Shown: positions 55,180 through 64,000 of the stretch, piece by piece
Numbering within the stretch: position 1 is the stretch's first letter
Layout: each line of letters opens with the position of its first letter
Assembly: GCA_964036045.1 (NCBI GenBank)
Contig: OZ038381.1
Coordinates: 149,429,596-149,493,595 of the forward strand
DNA: 64,000 nt
Direction: 5' to 3'
Source of the DNA: Eutreptiella sp. 'Long Island Sound 2002'
Lineage: Eukaryota > Euglenozoa > Euglenophyceae > Eutreptiales > Eutreptiaceae
The notes under the pieces: generated by a model
Seen by the model: only the letters and a program-made list of their open reading frames with translations
What the model was told of the DNA's origin: nothing
Databases searched by the model: none
Translations under genes and position numbers: made by a program

Positions 55180-55990
55180 CAGCGACCGTTATGAACGTGG
55201 AGCGTCGCAAGAAGGATAGCAGCGCCTGCATAGAAGGTGGAGCGCTGCAAGGAGGCAACACAGCGTCCATTTTGAATATGGGGCGCTGCAAGGAGGCGTT
55301 ACAGCGCCTGCATTGAAGGTTCAGCGCTGCATGGAGGCTTGGCAGTGCCACTCCACAACTCCTGCGCCACCAGCATCTTCGCCAACGCTGCCTGGAAGTT
55401 TGAGCCCTGCAAGGAGGCAACACAGTGCCTGTTTTGAACGTGGAGCGCTGCACGGAGGTGCCGCAGTGCCTCCATTGAACGTGGAGCGCTGCACTGAGAC
55501 TTTGCAGCACCGCTCCGCAGCCCCTGCGCGACCAGCACCTTCGTCAACGCCGCCTAGAAGGTGGAGTGCTGCAAGGAAGCTGTGCAGCGCTTGCATCGGT
55601 CGTTGAGCGCTGCAAGGAGCGCAGTGCCTGCACAGAACGTGAAGGTGAAGGCTTGGCAGTGCCTGGCCACAGTGGCGCTACTCCATGACTCCTGCGCCAC
55701 CAGCATCTTCGTAAACGCTGCCTCCTCTTCACAGCGCAGCGCTCTTCATAGCACAGCGCTCTCCTGGACAACGCAATTTCTTCATGAGCCGTGTGGCATT
55801 CCCCGTGGCAACACAGCGCTGTCTGTCCTGTTGCAGTGTGGTATACGTGACGCAACGCCCTAGCACAGCCGCAGTGACAGTGAAATTCAATGCCTTAACT
55901 TTGCGTCAAGGCGACCGAACCTTTCACTGCAATCTTTGTCGCAGCGCTGCTGAGGACATAGTTGGCGGCGCTGCTCAATACCTTGGCAGC
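55180..55990 (+). repeat. AGCGCTGCAAGGAGGC minisatellite in element F
   Basis: Variants of GGAGCGCTGCAAGGAGGC recur ~15 times at irregular 35-70 base spacing, each with the palindrome AGCGCT and its near-complement CAGCGCC. ORFs on either strand (for example 55313-55606) are shadows of it. Confidence 0.7.
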
Positions 55991-56241
55991 ACGCTGCAGA
56001 ATACTGCTCTTGCACGTTGAACGTAGGACATTTCAGTTGCTCGTCGAAGGACTATCCATCAGGCACGGATGCAATGTTTTGTAATGACGGCATGACCGGC
56101 TCCAAGGACCTCAACGCACTGCAAGAGACTTGGCGGCACGCCACGATGCAGATGGCCTTCAGAGAGATACGTCGTTGCTTGACGGACTTGCTCTCATCAT
56201 CAGTGATTAACGCCCATTCCACTCAGTCGTACGAACAGTTC

Positions 56242-56618
56242 TGTAACATACTTGACTCTTGATCGCTTGTGTCTACTCCTTTACCCGACCACTTGGCACG
56301 CCTGGAGCACAGAGCAAGAAAGCATATTGATGATCTTGATCTTGAGCCAGTACATTGTTAAAAACTGTCCGTACTGCACAAAGGAAGGACAGTTGAAGTC
56401 ATTAACTATAAACAACATACATGTATGCAATTCATGATGAAACTCAGTAGATTTCTCAATGGAAACAATTTAAGATCTTACGTGCGTGCGTCGCTGATCT
56501 GGCATTCCAAATGGGCGATTTCGGCGCGACATTACGCAGCTGTCAATATAAGCCTCATCTTATGAATCTTCAATTAAAAATGTCTGTCACTCTATTGCGC
56601 CAAAAAGTTTCTATTACA
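56242..56618. repeat. Right LTR of element F
   Basis: It is TGTAACATAC...TTTCTATTACA, followed by the target duplication TGCCT and then the gag reading frame of element C. Confidence 0.92.
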
Positions 56619-56623
56619 TGCCT

Positions 56624-56796
56624 CTGGCCCCGCCGCATCAAGTGCTGGTGCGGTAGCCCCCTCAGCAGAGACCAGACCGATGCAGGAGGACGCTGAGAAC
56701 CCGGCCAAGAAAAGAAGGAGAGATCTGGCATTTTCAGAAGTTGAGAAAATTGTGCACCTGCTTCGAGCAGCTGTCAAGGACGGTCTCACGTTGTGA
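56624..56796 (+). pseudogene. gag: gag of element C, 3' end
   Basis: It continues the frame interrupted by element F: Ala/Ser/Pro-rich, then PAKKRRRDLAFSEVEKIVHL, to TGA 56794-56796. The stop is followed by CTA, the best-known context for UGA readthrough, and pol follows in the same frame. Confidence 0.7.
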
Positions 56797-57186
56797 CTAC
56801 CCGTGGTTGTGGCGGAGGGGATGTGTGACACTTTTTTGGATACTGATGCAACCGATTCCATTGTGGCTTCATCATTGGTGTCAGACCCGAATCGCAGGGG
56901 TTACTGTGCAGTCAAGGTGGGAGATGGGCACTGCACGTACAGTGAAGGAGAGAAATCGGTGGAGGTGTGCATGGGCAATTTTACACTTCCTCATGTTTGT
57001 ATCTTTATGGAGACTTCGGCTTTTCAGGTATGCCTAGGCATGAATTTCATCCGTCAAAACGCCAAGACGATTCTGGGTTTGATTTTCAGTCCATCGATAC
57101 TCATTAACAAATATCCAGAGACGGATGAATTATCCTTGGTATCGCTATCTGAAACGTCCTGTCAGAATGAAGGAGGAAACGAATAG
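56797..57186 (+). pseudogene. pol: Aspartic protease of element C
   Basis: It reads CDTFLDTDATDSIVASSLV, with the catalytic triad DTGA changed to DTDA (56839-56850), then VKVGDG and CLGMNFIRQN. The Gly-to-Asp change next to the catalytic Asp should inactivate it. TAG at 57184 follows; the frame continues. Confidence 0.75.
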
Positions 57187-57930
57187 CCACCTGCTCAAGC
57201 ATCCTTGACAATGTTTCGGAGAGAAACCTACAGTTTGTTACCTTCACCGAGGGAGCAAGTCGTCATCGACTTTGGCGATCTGAGACCCCCCGGGGACTTG
57301 TACGCCAACCCCAAAAATCATACCGAACCGTTCTATTGCACCCCCCTCAATTCATGTAATGCATACAACTGGCACCACTTTCCGTCATGCTGGGCTAACC
57401 CCCCGTGGTCACACCTCGAGAAGATGGTTACCGAGGCCGTGCTCGGCCGAGCGCAAGTCGTGGTTATTTGTCCTGATTGGGCGGAAACCGGGGAAGCTGC
57501 TGCATGGCGACCATTTTTGGAGCGCATGACTAAGTTACGTGCACCTATTCCAGATGTACCCCTCTATCTCCCAGATAGGGCGACCAGCCCATTACCAGCC
57601 CCACGCTGGGGAAGCACTGCCTCTCTAATCGATGGCAATGATTGTGATATTTCGTTGGATGAACTGAATCCCCAAGTGATCAAGTTTCTTTGTCGAGTGA
57701 ACCGTGGTTTAACCCGGTTGGATCTACTGAAGCGATACGGGCACGATACACCTGCAGCAACACCGAAGGACGAGTCTGAAGTCCGAGAAATTCACCGTCC
57801 AACGGAATCAGATGCAAAACAGGACGCTGGCGCACAAGAGACTGAAGTTGACAAGGCCGACATTCAGTGGGAAGAGGTCAGTGAGGAACCTGCAGAAGTG
57901 CAATGGGATGAAGTCAGTGAAGACGGCTAG
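57187..57930 (+). CDS. pol: Dam-like methyltransferase module of element C
   Basis: It reads DLYANPKNHTEPFYCTPLNS, WHHFPSCWANPPWSHLEKMV and VVVICPDWAETG. The motif IV equivalent NPPW is at 57397-57408. It is the clearest copy of the module: order and spacing (D-x2-A-x3-N, then Trp, NPPW, hydrophobic strand with P-x-W) follow phage Dam enzymes. A linker with two near-identical acidic repeats (QWEEVSEEP, QWDEVSEDG) ends at TAG 57928. Enzyme activity is inferred. Confidence 0.7.
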   Translation, partial: PPAQASLTMFRRETYSLLPSPREQVVIDFGDLRPPGDLYANPKNHTEPFYCTPLNSCNAYNWHHFPSCWANPPWSHLEKMVTEAVLGRAQVVVICPDWAETGEAAAWRPFLERMTKLRAPIPDVPLYLPDRATSPLPAPRWGSTASLIDGNDCDISLDELNPQVIKFLCRVNRGLTRLDLLKRYGHDTPAATPKDESEVREIHRPTESDAKQDAGAQETEVDKADIQWEEVSEEPAEVQWDEVSEDG

Positions 57931-58596
57931 CTGGCAGATCTCAATCTCGCTCAGCCCCTGAAGTCCGACCCATTCCCAAGCATCCAGGAAGATTATTCAG
58001 ACCGAATCGAGGATTTGCTGAGTGAAGTCCATGTCGAAGATTCAGGTACGGGAGGAGTACAAAATTTTACCATGTCGTGTCTGGCCCTGCATGCTATGCA
58101 AGAGTATGGTGTGACCATGCAAGTCGAGGAGGACAAGGCAAGAATTGCCAACCCACATGGATGGCTGGTCTCGAACGAAGACTTACGCTCTTTGAAGGAG
58201 GACATTCAACTCCAAATCTTCCAGATATCTCAGGAACAACAAGGGCTAGAGCTCAAGGACGGATGGAGAAGCCATTACAAAGAGTTCACGAGCAGGAGCG
58301 TTGACCGAGACGAAACAGATTTGCTCTATCAATATCTGGACGACGACCGCTTCATTTTTGATGGAGATGATGTTTACCTGGAAATCACGGCTCTACTCAG
58401 TGAGTGTTACTCCGTATCCGGGGACGAGTATGGGAAATCAAATTTGGCATACGCAGAAGATTTCCAGGGGAAGATCAAAAATTTGCCCTCCAAAATTGAG
58501 GAAATCCTACGCCGGAGGAAGTTTGCTTTTGGAGCGCTTATGGCTCATGGTCAATGTGAGAAGTTGGTCACCATGGACTTGGAATTGTTGGATTAA
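57931..58596 (+). CDS. pol: Linker region of element C pol
   Basis: It is in frame between the methyltransferase-like module and RT, acidic with helical stretches (DLRSLKEDIQLQIFQISQEQ) and equivalent to the long linkers in elements A and D. The end (FAFGALMAHGQCEKLVTMDLEL) matches GALPPPLSCKKLVQMDLKLK of A. It stops at TAA 58594. Confidence 0.65.
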   Translation: MADLNLAQPLKSDPFPSIQEDYSDRIEDLLSEVHVEDSGTGGVQNFTMSCLALHAMQEYGVTMQVEEDKARIANPHGWLVSNEDLRSLKEDIQLQIFQISQEQQGLELKDGWRSHYKEFTSRSVDRDETDLLYQYLDDDRFIFDGDDVYLEITALLSECYSVSGDEYGKSNLAYAEDFQGKIKNLPSKIEEILRRRKFAFGALMAHGQCEKLVTMDLELLD

Positions 58597-59304
58597 CACA
58601 AAAATACCACAGTGCGTTCAGGGCCATTTCCAGCTAGCAAGGCCGACAATGTGGAAATAATGCGTCAGATCACCGAATGCATTGCAGCCAACCTCGCTGA
58701 AAAATATGAGCAAGCAGAGTATCCTAAGCAATGCTCTCCCTGTTTCTTGGTGGAAAAACCAGGGAGCACCGCAAAAAGGTTGGTTGTCCACTACGGGAAG
58801 CTGAACAAGCTCACCAAGAGACATTCAGCAAGTCTACCAAGTTTGGAACAAGCGCTGGAAACAGCCGCTCATGGCCGTTAAAAATCCCAATTGGATAAGC
58901 GGAGTTGTTTCTGGCAATTGGAGTTAACAAAACGAGCGCAGGATCTTTCAGCATTTATTGCCCCTAATGGTCAAGAAACCAAATGGAAAGTCATGCCGTT
59001 TGGGTTGACGAACGCTCCGGCAACTTTCCAGGAGCTCCTCAGCCAGGTCGTGGCCCCTATGAAGCTGAAACCTATGGTGCAAGGACTGGTGAAAAAGGAG
59101 GCTGTCATTGAGGTCTATACAGATAATTTTTTTTTGGGGACCAATCACCCTGATGATCACTTACGTTTAATGGAAGAGTTTTTGCGCACTTGTGAGAAAT
59201 GCAATACCCGCGTGAAGTTGGAAAAATGTGAGTTCATGCACGAGGAAATTGAATATTTGGGTTTCCAGGTTTGGTTGGAGATGGTGCAGACCTGTGAAGG
59301 ATAA
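58597..59304 (+). pseudogene. pol: Reverse transcriptase of element C
   Basis: It reads SPCFLVEKPGSTAKRLVVHYG, a TAA at 58879, LDKRSCFWQLEL, FGLTNAPATFQELLSQVV and a catalytic box YTDN (near 59120) in which the second metal-binding Asp is Asn. The frame shifts after EIEYLGF near 59268. It would be catalytically dead. Confidence 0.82.
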
Positions 59305-60000
59305 CGTTGCCCCAATTTTGAAGGCGACCATCCGTGATGACAAGGCCCGTGGCGTCAGAGACATCAGAGCTTTCCTGGGATCCTGTAATTTTTACAGCAG
59401 ACACATTCCCACTTTCACGTACAGTAGCCACCTCCTCACAGACTTGACCAAGAAGACTGTACCATGGAAGTGGATGCCAGAGCATGAAGCCCAGTTTCAG
59501 GAGATCAAGGAAAAACTGAGTTCTTTGAGGTTGTTCGGCACACCTGCACCTGACAGTGAGTTCGTGGTCATCACTGAGGCGTCTCTTGTGGGAGGCGGTG
59601 GTACTGTTCTGCAGTGGCAACGAATTCCAGGAGCAGCTGCAAAAAGAATAGCCGATGGATTGCGGACAGTCGGAGTCAGTCGTGACGGTTCACTCAACCA
59701 CAAATATCACCCGCGGGAATTGCATCTCGTACCCATTGGCCACTGGAACTGGAAATGGTCCTCAACCCGAGCAAACTACAGCACGTATGAGCGTGAATTG
59801 CTCTCAGGAATTTTGCTTATTTCTGGACAAAGCCGACTGTTTGGCAGCCATTCTGTCGTGTCGTTATGTGATCAGGAGTCCCCGGAGCCGTTTTCCGAGG
59901 GAGCTCCTCCTGAAAACCAAAAGCTCAGGCATTTGTTCGACGTTCCTCGCGCAGCTGAAGCCCAATATCTACAGGGTACCAGGTCTGAAAAATGAGTTAT
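59270..60000 (+). pseudogene. pol: RT thumb and RNase H of element C
   Basis: It reads AFLGSCNFYSRHIPTFTYSSH, then RNase H VITEASLVGGGG (first Asp replaced by Glu), TYERELLSGILLIS (Glu) and LCDQESPEPFSEG (Asp kept). The frame shifts near 59910 into the integrase frame. Confidence 0.8.
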
Positions 60001-60517
60001 GTGATTGGCTATCACGCGAGAATTTCGACGAGAAAATTTGTGCAAGTTCTGAGTCTCTCTCTGGAGAGGCTTTTCAGAAGATGGATGTCCATTTTGACCT
60101 CACCATGAGCAAAGCTGAATTGCTCAGTTCTCTACGGAAGTCTAACTATTTGGAGGATTATGGAGATATTTTGAACGCCCTTGGTGATGGATCCTATGCA
60201 CTGGTTGACAATGAGCTATGGTCGTTATCTTCAAGTGGGATTTTGGGGAAGGGAGTACAAACTTGCATACCCAAGAAGGCGTTGGGCGCAGCCTTGCAGT
60301 GGACTCAGGATGTTGTTGGTCATCCTGGACCGGATTCCTGGCTCTGGGCCTTCGAGAAGATGTTCCGGACTCGCGTACCGGACACAGAGCTCACACAGAA
60401 AATTGAGGACATGCACAGGACATGCAAGGAGTGCGTCACGAGCAAGCAGAACCGAGCCAGCGAAAGAGCCTTACTTGGTGTCTTGCCACTTCCACACATG
60501 GTCAATGCACTGCTGTT
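59900..60517 (+). pseudogene. pol: Connection and integrase zinc finger of element C
   Basis: It reads IYRVPGLKNELCDWLSRENFD, KMDVHFDLTMS, WTQDVVGHPGPDSW and HRTCKECVTSKQN (the HHCC finger with CX2C). It runs intact up to the duplicated 19 bp block, where a 76 bp insertion breaks the frame. Confidence 0.8.
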
Positions 60518-60593
60518 TTTTTTTTGGGCATGGCGGTTTCCCGCCCAAAGTGTAAAAACAAACTGAGTTCAGTGCTGGGTGGGTGGCAGTGAG
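60518..60593 (-). mobile_element. 76 bp retroposed fragment with 19 bp target duplication
   Basis: TGGTCAATGCACTGCTGTT occurs at 60499-60517 and 60594-60612, flanking a 76 bp segment that begins with a T run on the plus strand, i.e. a 3' A tail on the minus strand. Just before the tail the minus strand has GGCGG-GAAA-CCGCC, a hairpin with a GNRA loop. Long target duplication, short truncated body and A tail indicate target-primed reverse transcription by a LINE-type enzyme. Confidence 0.85.
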
Positions 60594-61093
60594 TGGTCAA
60601 TGCACTGCTGTTGGTGGACTTCATTGACAGACCCAAGTGCCATAACTACGACTATGCCTTGATGATTGTGGACGCTCTGAGCGCTGTCTGTCAAGTTGTA
60701 TCGTGTAAGAAGACTATTGATGGAGAAGGCGTGCTGAAGCTCATCAAACACCATTCGATTCGTTTGTATGGCCTACCTGTACGCATCCACAGTGACAAGG
60801 ATATTCGCTTCAAGGGAGACTATGGCTGGTACCGCAACGCATTTGCCAAAATGGGCGTGGAAGTTTCTTTCTCATATCCTTACAGACCTCAATCAAACGG
60901 ACTATGGAAGCGTATGAATGATGAGTACCAGGAAGAGCTCCATATCCTGAGGCGGAGTATCAAAACCAGTAGTTGGGTCCAGTTGAACAACTACGTGGTC
61001 ATATGTATGAACCACAAGTAGAGAGGAAAATCTGACTATTCTCGAGGAGACGCTTTCCATGGGAGGCCTACTCTACGTTTGGACCTACCCTTA
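60594..61093 (+). pseudogene. pol: Integrase catalytic domain of element C, truncated
   Basis: It reads LLLVDFIDRPKCHNYDYALM (first Asp), RIHSDKDIRFKGDYGWYRNAF (second Asp) and QSNGLWKRMNDEYQ, where the catalytic Glu of NxxxERxN is Lys. TAG at 61019 is followed in frame by SDYSRGDAFHGRPTLRLDLP, then the element is cut by repeat X. No chromodomain remains. Confidence 0.8.
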
Positions 61094-61622
61094 GGAAGAT
61101 GTCCTTGATTAGTGCCCTAATAGTTCTGGGAAAATCCTGCAGGTTTTGATGTTCGGGAACAGAATTAAACCAGCAAGTATTGCAAGAACAGGATGTGGAT
61201 CGAATCAATGAATAGTTTTGAACTCCAGTATAACACAGAAGGGCTGCAGATAGACAAAGCAGGCTTAAGTACATAGATTAAATCACCATTGGATAAAACA
61301 AATGATTTTCCTGTGTAAACTGGCATGACTCTTGCCTCCAAATTAGCATCAAGCACTTCATGTACACTCTTTTGGATGAAATGGAGTTGGTTAGGAATGT
61401 GGGGCAAAGGATTCAGGCCAGACACAGAATATGACTTGGCCAAGCAACGGAATTCAGAAACAGTTAAAACGTAGAACCACAATAAGGGGTAGAAACATTT
61501 GAGTATAGGGATCTTGGGGTGGGGGAACACTAGGCTTATCCTCCAAGGCCTTAGGCATATATTGCCTATTTTGTTTCGGTATAACCTCCATGAAGGAAGA
61601 TACCTCCGCTCAGTTGAGTGGT
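61094..61622 (-). repeat. Repeat X, right copy, distal part
   Basis: This is the reverse complement of ~9955-10486. Its minus strand has a 175-codon frame (61692-61165, starting partly in the insertion) whose central part matches the protein-like frame of the left copy (RPWRISLVFPHPKIPILKC). Conservation in both copies hints at a real but unrecognised coding segment. Confidence 0.65.
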
Positions 61623-63524
61623 CACCGTCATCCTGACCCTTCGTCACAAAACTGATTTCACTTCTTTTTCGGAATTTTTTCAGTGATTTCACTTCCTTCT
61701 AACTTGCCACCTTGGACATACATTATTATCGTATAAGTGTTCCCCACAGCCGAATTGCGCATTAGCACAGCCGGGATGGCACCTCTTGGCACCCCATCTT
61801 TTTTCACTGCTTGCACTGATTCCACTTCTTTTTCAGAACCTTTTTCACTGATTTCACTTCCTTCTAACTTGCCACCTTGGACATAAATTATTATCGTATA
61901 AGTGTTCCCCACAGCCAAATTGCGCATTAGCACGACCGGGATGGCACCTCTTGGCACCCCATCCTTTTTAACTGCTTGCACCGATTCCACTTCTTTTTCA
62001 CAGCTTTTTCACTGTTCTTACTGCATGCATTTATCCTTCTAACTTGCAATCATTCTTTACCCATACCATTCTCAATGCGTTTTTAACCTTTTGGGGAGCA
62101 CCCTAGTACCCAAATCTCTAGACGGAAGCTGATTTCACTTACAAAAACCAAGCATAAGTGATATTTTGGCAAAAATCACGTAGTTTGGTTGAATGCATGA
62201 CACCAAGGCACATCTAAGCAAGGAAACGAAGTTCAATTGCAATCATTATTTACCCATACCATTCTCAATGCGTTCTTAACCTTTCCGGGAGCACCCTAGT
62301 ACCCAAACCTCTAGACGGAAGCTGATTTCACTTACAAAAACCAAGGCTAAGTGATTTTTGCTTTTGGTTGCTCCAATACAACTCCAAACACGTTTCAGTG
62401 TGTCGGACACCCTCAGAAGAGGGTATGAGGCCCTACAACTCACGACCCCGGCCAAGGAAACACTATTTTCGGCAACAAATTGGCAATTTTTGGCCCTTTT
62501 TTGGGAGAAAACTGTTTTTTTTTCTGCTGGCGGCCCTGCAAGCCCCGATATGTTGCTGCAATACAACTGCAAACACGTTTCAGTGGGTCCGTCCCCGACC
62601 CCGGCGGTCGTCAATCACAAAGTGCATAATGAATACCAAAGAAAACACTGTTTTCGGCAAAACATTGGCAATTCATGGCCATTTTGGGGCGAAAACTGTT
62701 TTTTTTGTGCTGGCGGCCCTGCAACCCCCGATATGTTGCTGCAATACAACTGCAAACACGTTTGAGTGGTTGTCCCCAACCCCGGCGGTCGTCAATCACA
62801 AAATGCATAATGAGAACGAAAAAGAACATTGTTTTCGGCAAAAAATCGGCAATTTTTGGGCGAAAAATGATTCTTTTTGTGCTGGCGGCCCTGCATCTGC
62901 CGATATATTGCTGCAATACAACTGCAAACACGTTTCAGTGGGTCCGTCCCCAACCCCGGCCGTCGTCAATCACAAGGTGCATATTGAATACCAAAAGAAA
63001 CACTGCTTTCCGCAAAAAATGGCAATTCATGGCCATTTTTGCGCGGAAACTGTTTTTCTTTGTGCTGGTGGCCCTGCAACCCCCGATATGTTGCTCCAAT
63101 ACAACTGCAAACACGTTTCAGTGGATCCGTCCCCGACCCCGGCGGTCTTCAATGATCCTACAAAACGTTCGTGTATTGGAATCCAAGGAACCACCAATGG
63201 TAATGAAAACAAAGGACGATTGCAACAAGCCGCACCACTCTGAGCATCTGAGCATCTGGTTCTCTCAATCAGTTCAACATCGCACCAAGTGCATAATGAA
63301 CACAGAGCTCAGGCATCTGCACTTCCAGAAATCAAACACAGGCGTAGAAAACAGCATTCCTTGCTGATTCAGGGTGCAAATACATGCAAAGTATAAGAAG
63401 GGCACCTGCCTGGAGAGGAATGTCAGAGTTCCCAGGCAGAATTGAACTGCTGACATCTGACTCTACATCAAAGGGGGCCCACAGTTCCCAGGCTGCATTT
63501 TTTGGCGCAGCAGCCTTTCCCCTT
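61623..63524 (+). repeat. Array-bearing insertion in repeat X
   Basis: About 1.9 kb interrupts X at GAGTGGT/AGGGGTG with no clear target duplication. It holds two ~165 bp units (landmark CCTTCTAACTTGCC at 61695 and 61860), two 193 bp units (CCATACCATTCTC at 62061 and 62254) and five units of family P (GGCGGCCCTGCA-type landmarks at 62528, 62711, 62883 and 63066, plus a leading unit at ~62368; spacings 172-184). The P units and the segment to 63345 are inverted relative to 31273-31960. No gene is present. Confidence 0.75.
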
Positions 63525-64000
63525 TAGGGGTGAACTTCATGGGGGGGCTGGGGTTATAACCCTAGTTACTTTGACAAAGTGTACTTTAAGCTCTAAAAGA
63601 GAGATAAAATTACTTAAGTAAGTCTTAGCATCAAAAAAAGGGTTTTAAGGGGGGCTTGGCCTGGATCAAGACCTCCAAAAAAGACATGGCAGCGACTTTC
63701 TCTTACTCCCCCCTGGAGTACTAGTTGATCAAGCTAGTAGGACCAAGAGCTATTCTGAAATGTCCCCAAAATTACCACAGAAAATGCATTCAACCAACCA
63801 AAAACATTCCCATCAGTTCATAGAAGCCTATCACACTGTAGGTACCCTCGAAAAACAGTGTAATGTACTGTGTATGATGTCCCTTTTCTGGAGGATTCCT
63901 CAAAAGTCGCCAGCGTGCGGCGAAACCTTTTGGCAAAAGTTTGAGGGTAGTGGGGTTTGAACCCGGGACTCCCTCCCTAGAGCACACATACTTGCCCACT
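63525..64000 (-). repeat. Repeat X, right copy, proximal part with tRNA-like promoter
   Basis: This is the reverse complement of ~9480-9955. Minus-strand GGTTCAAACCC matches the box B consensus exactly. The window ends at the base matching 9480, so the start of X is not seen. Confidence 0.65.

Larger units (their letters stand above)
52281..56618. mobile_element. Element F: small non-autonomous LTR element inserted in element C
   Basis: Two 377 bp direct repeats (52281-52657 and 56242-56618), each TGTAA...TTACA, flank 3584 bp of non-coding sequence. The 5 bp duplication TGCCT occurs at 52276-52280 and 56619-56623. The repeats differ at about 21 positions (5-6%). No protease, RT or integrase is encoded, so it needed another element to move. 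Orientation is not determined: no clear primer-binding site or purine tract is seen. Confidence 0.9.
51226..61093 (+). mobile_element. Element C: Ty3/gypsy-like retrotransposon, split by element F, 3' end lost
   Basis: It carries gag (51226-52280 and 56624-56796), a TGA, then protease, Dam-like module, RT, RNase H and integrase on the plus strand, aligning with elements A and D. Element F sits inside the C-terminus of gag, and a 76 bp retroposed fragment sits inside integrase. C ends abruptly at 61093 (FHGRPTLRLDLPL) where repeat X begins. No LTR of its own is visible. Confidence 0.85.

Noticed and set aside
55313-55606. Protein-coding ORFs on both strands at 55.1-55.9 kb
   Set aside because: They are shadows of the AGCGCT minisatellite, open on several frames with repeated Cys/Arg/Ala composition.
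31273-63345. Inverted family P segments as the two ends of one giant transposon
   Set aside because: The right segment lies inside an insertion that splits repeat X and is better explained as an independent copy; no matching target duplication is seen.

Overview
This window is eukaryotic DNA made almost entirely of nested mobile elements; I find no convincing host housekeeping gene, rRNA or functional tRNA. Short GT-AG introns (44-121 nt where I can place them), Ty3/gypsy-like elements with chromodomains, tRNA-like repeat promoters and many roughly 170-195 bp tandem arrays point to a repeat-rich protist or alga. The transposase-like protein of element E resembles a family I associate with dinoflagellates, but that is recall only and the species stays open.

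Layout. 1-330 is the end of a long-terminal repeat (LTR) of the B type. 346-8630 is retrotransposon A (+). 9480-10486 is one copy of an unnamed repeat X. 10487-23635 is retrotransposon B (+), with 2.3 kb LTRs. 23636-32590 is 'island G': an eight-unit 190 bp array, a multi-exon gene with a tandemly duplicated coiled-coil exon, a fold-back, a 665-codon transposase-like ORF, a Gln-rich ORF and more arrays. 32591-32997 and 49365-49820 are two copies of a repeat carrying a tRNA-like promoter. Between them lies retrotransposon D (-), about 34095-49364, split in its reverse transcriptase by DNA transposon E (38129-44394). 49821-51225 holds relics with E-like palindromes. 51226-61093 is retrotransposon C (+), split after gag by the small LTR element F (52281-56618). 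61094-64000 is an inverted second copy of repeat X, itself split by a 1.9 kb array-bearing insertion.

A, C and D are one clade and B a more distant one. All four encode gag, then a single in-frame stop, then aspartic protease, a module resembling phage Dam-type adenine methyltransferases (motif NPPF/NPPW), reverse transcriptase, RNase H and integrase; A, B and D end in a chromodomain, while C is cut off inside its integrase. That methyltransferase-like module, otherwise familiar to me from DIRS elements, and the shared gag-stop-pol arrangement are the most striking retroelement observations. All copies carry stops or frameshifts.

The best candidate for an undescribed system is element E: 6266 bp, 34 bp terminal inverted repeats, an imperfect 5 bp target duplication, a transposase-like gene plus at least one spliced accessory gene, and eleven copies of the 12 bp palindrome GCGAGGCCTCGC (or one-base variants) at its ends, between its genes and inside an intron. 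Related longer palindromes at 50.2-50.9 kb suggest a second family using the same kind of site.
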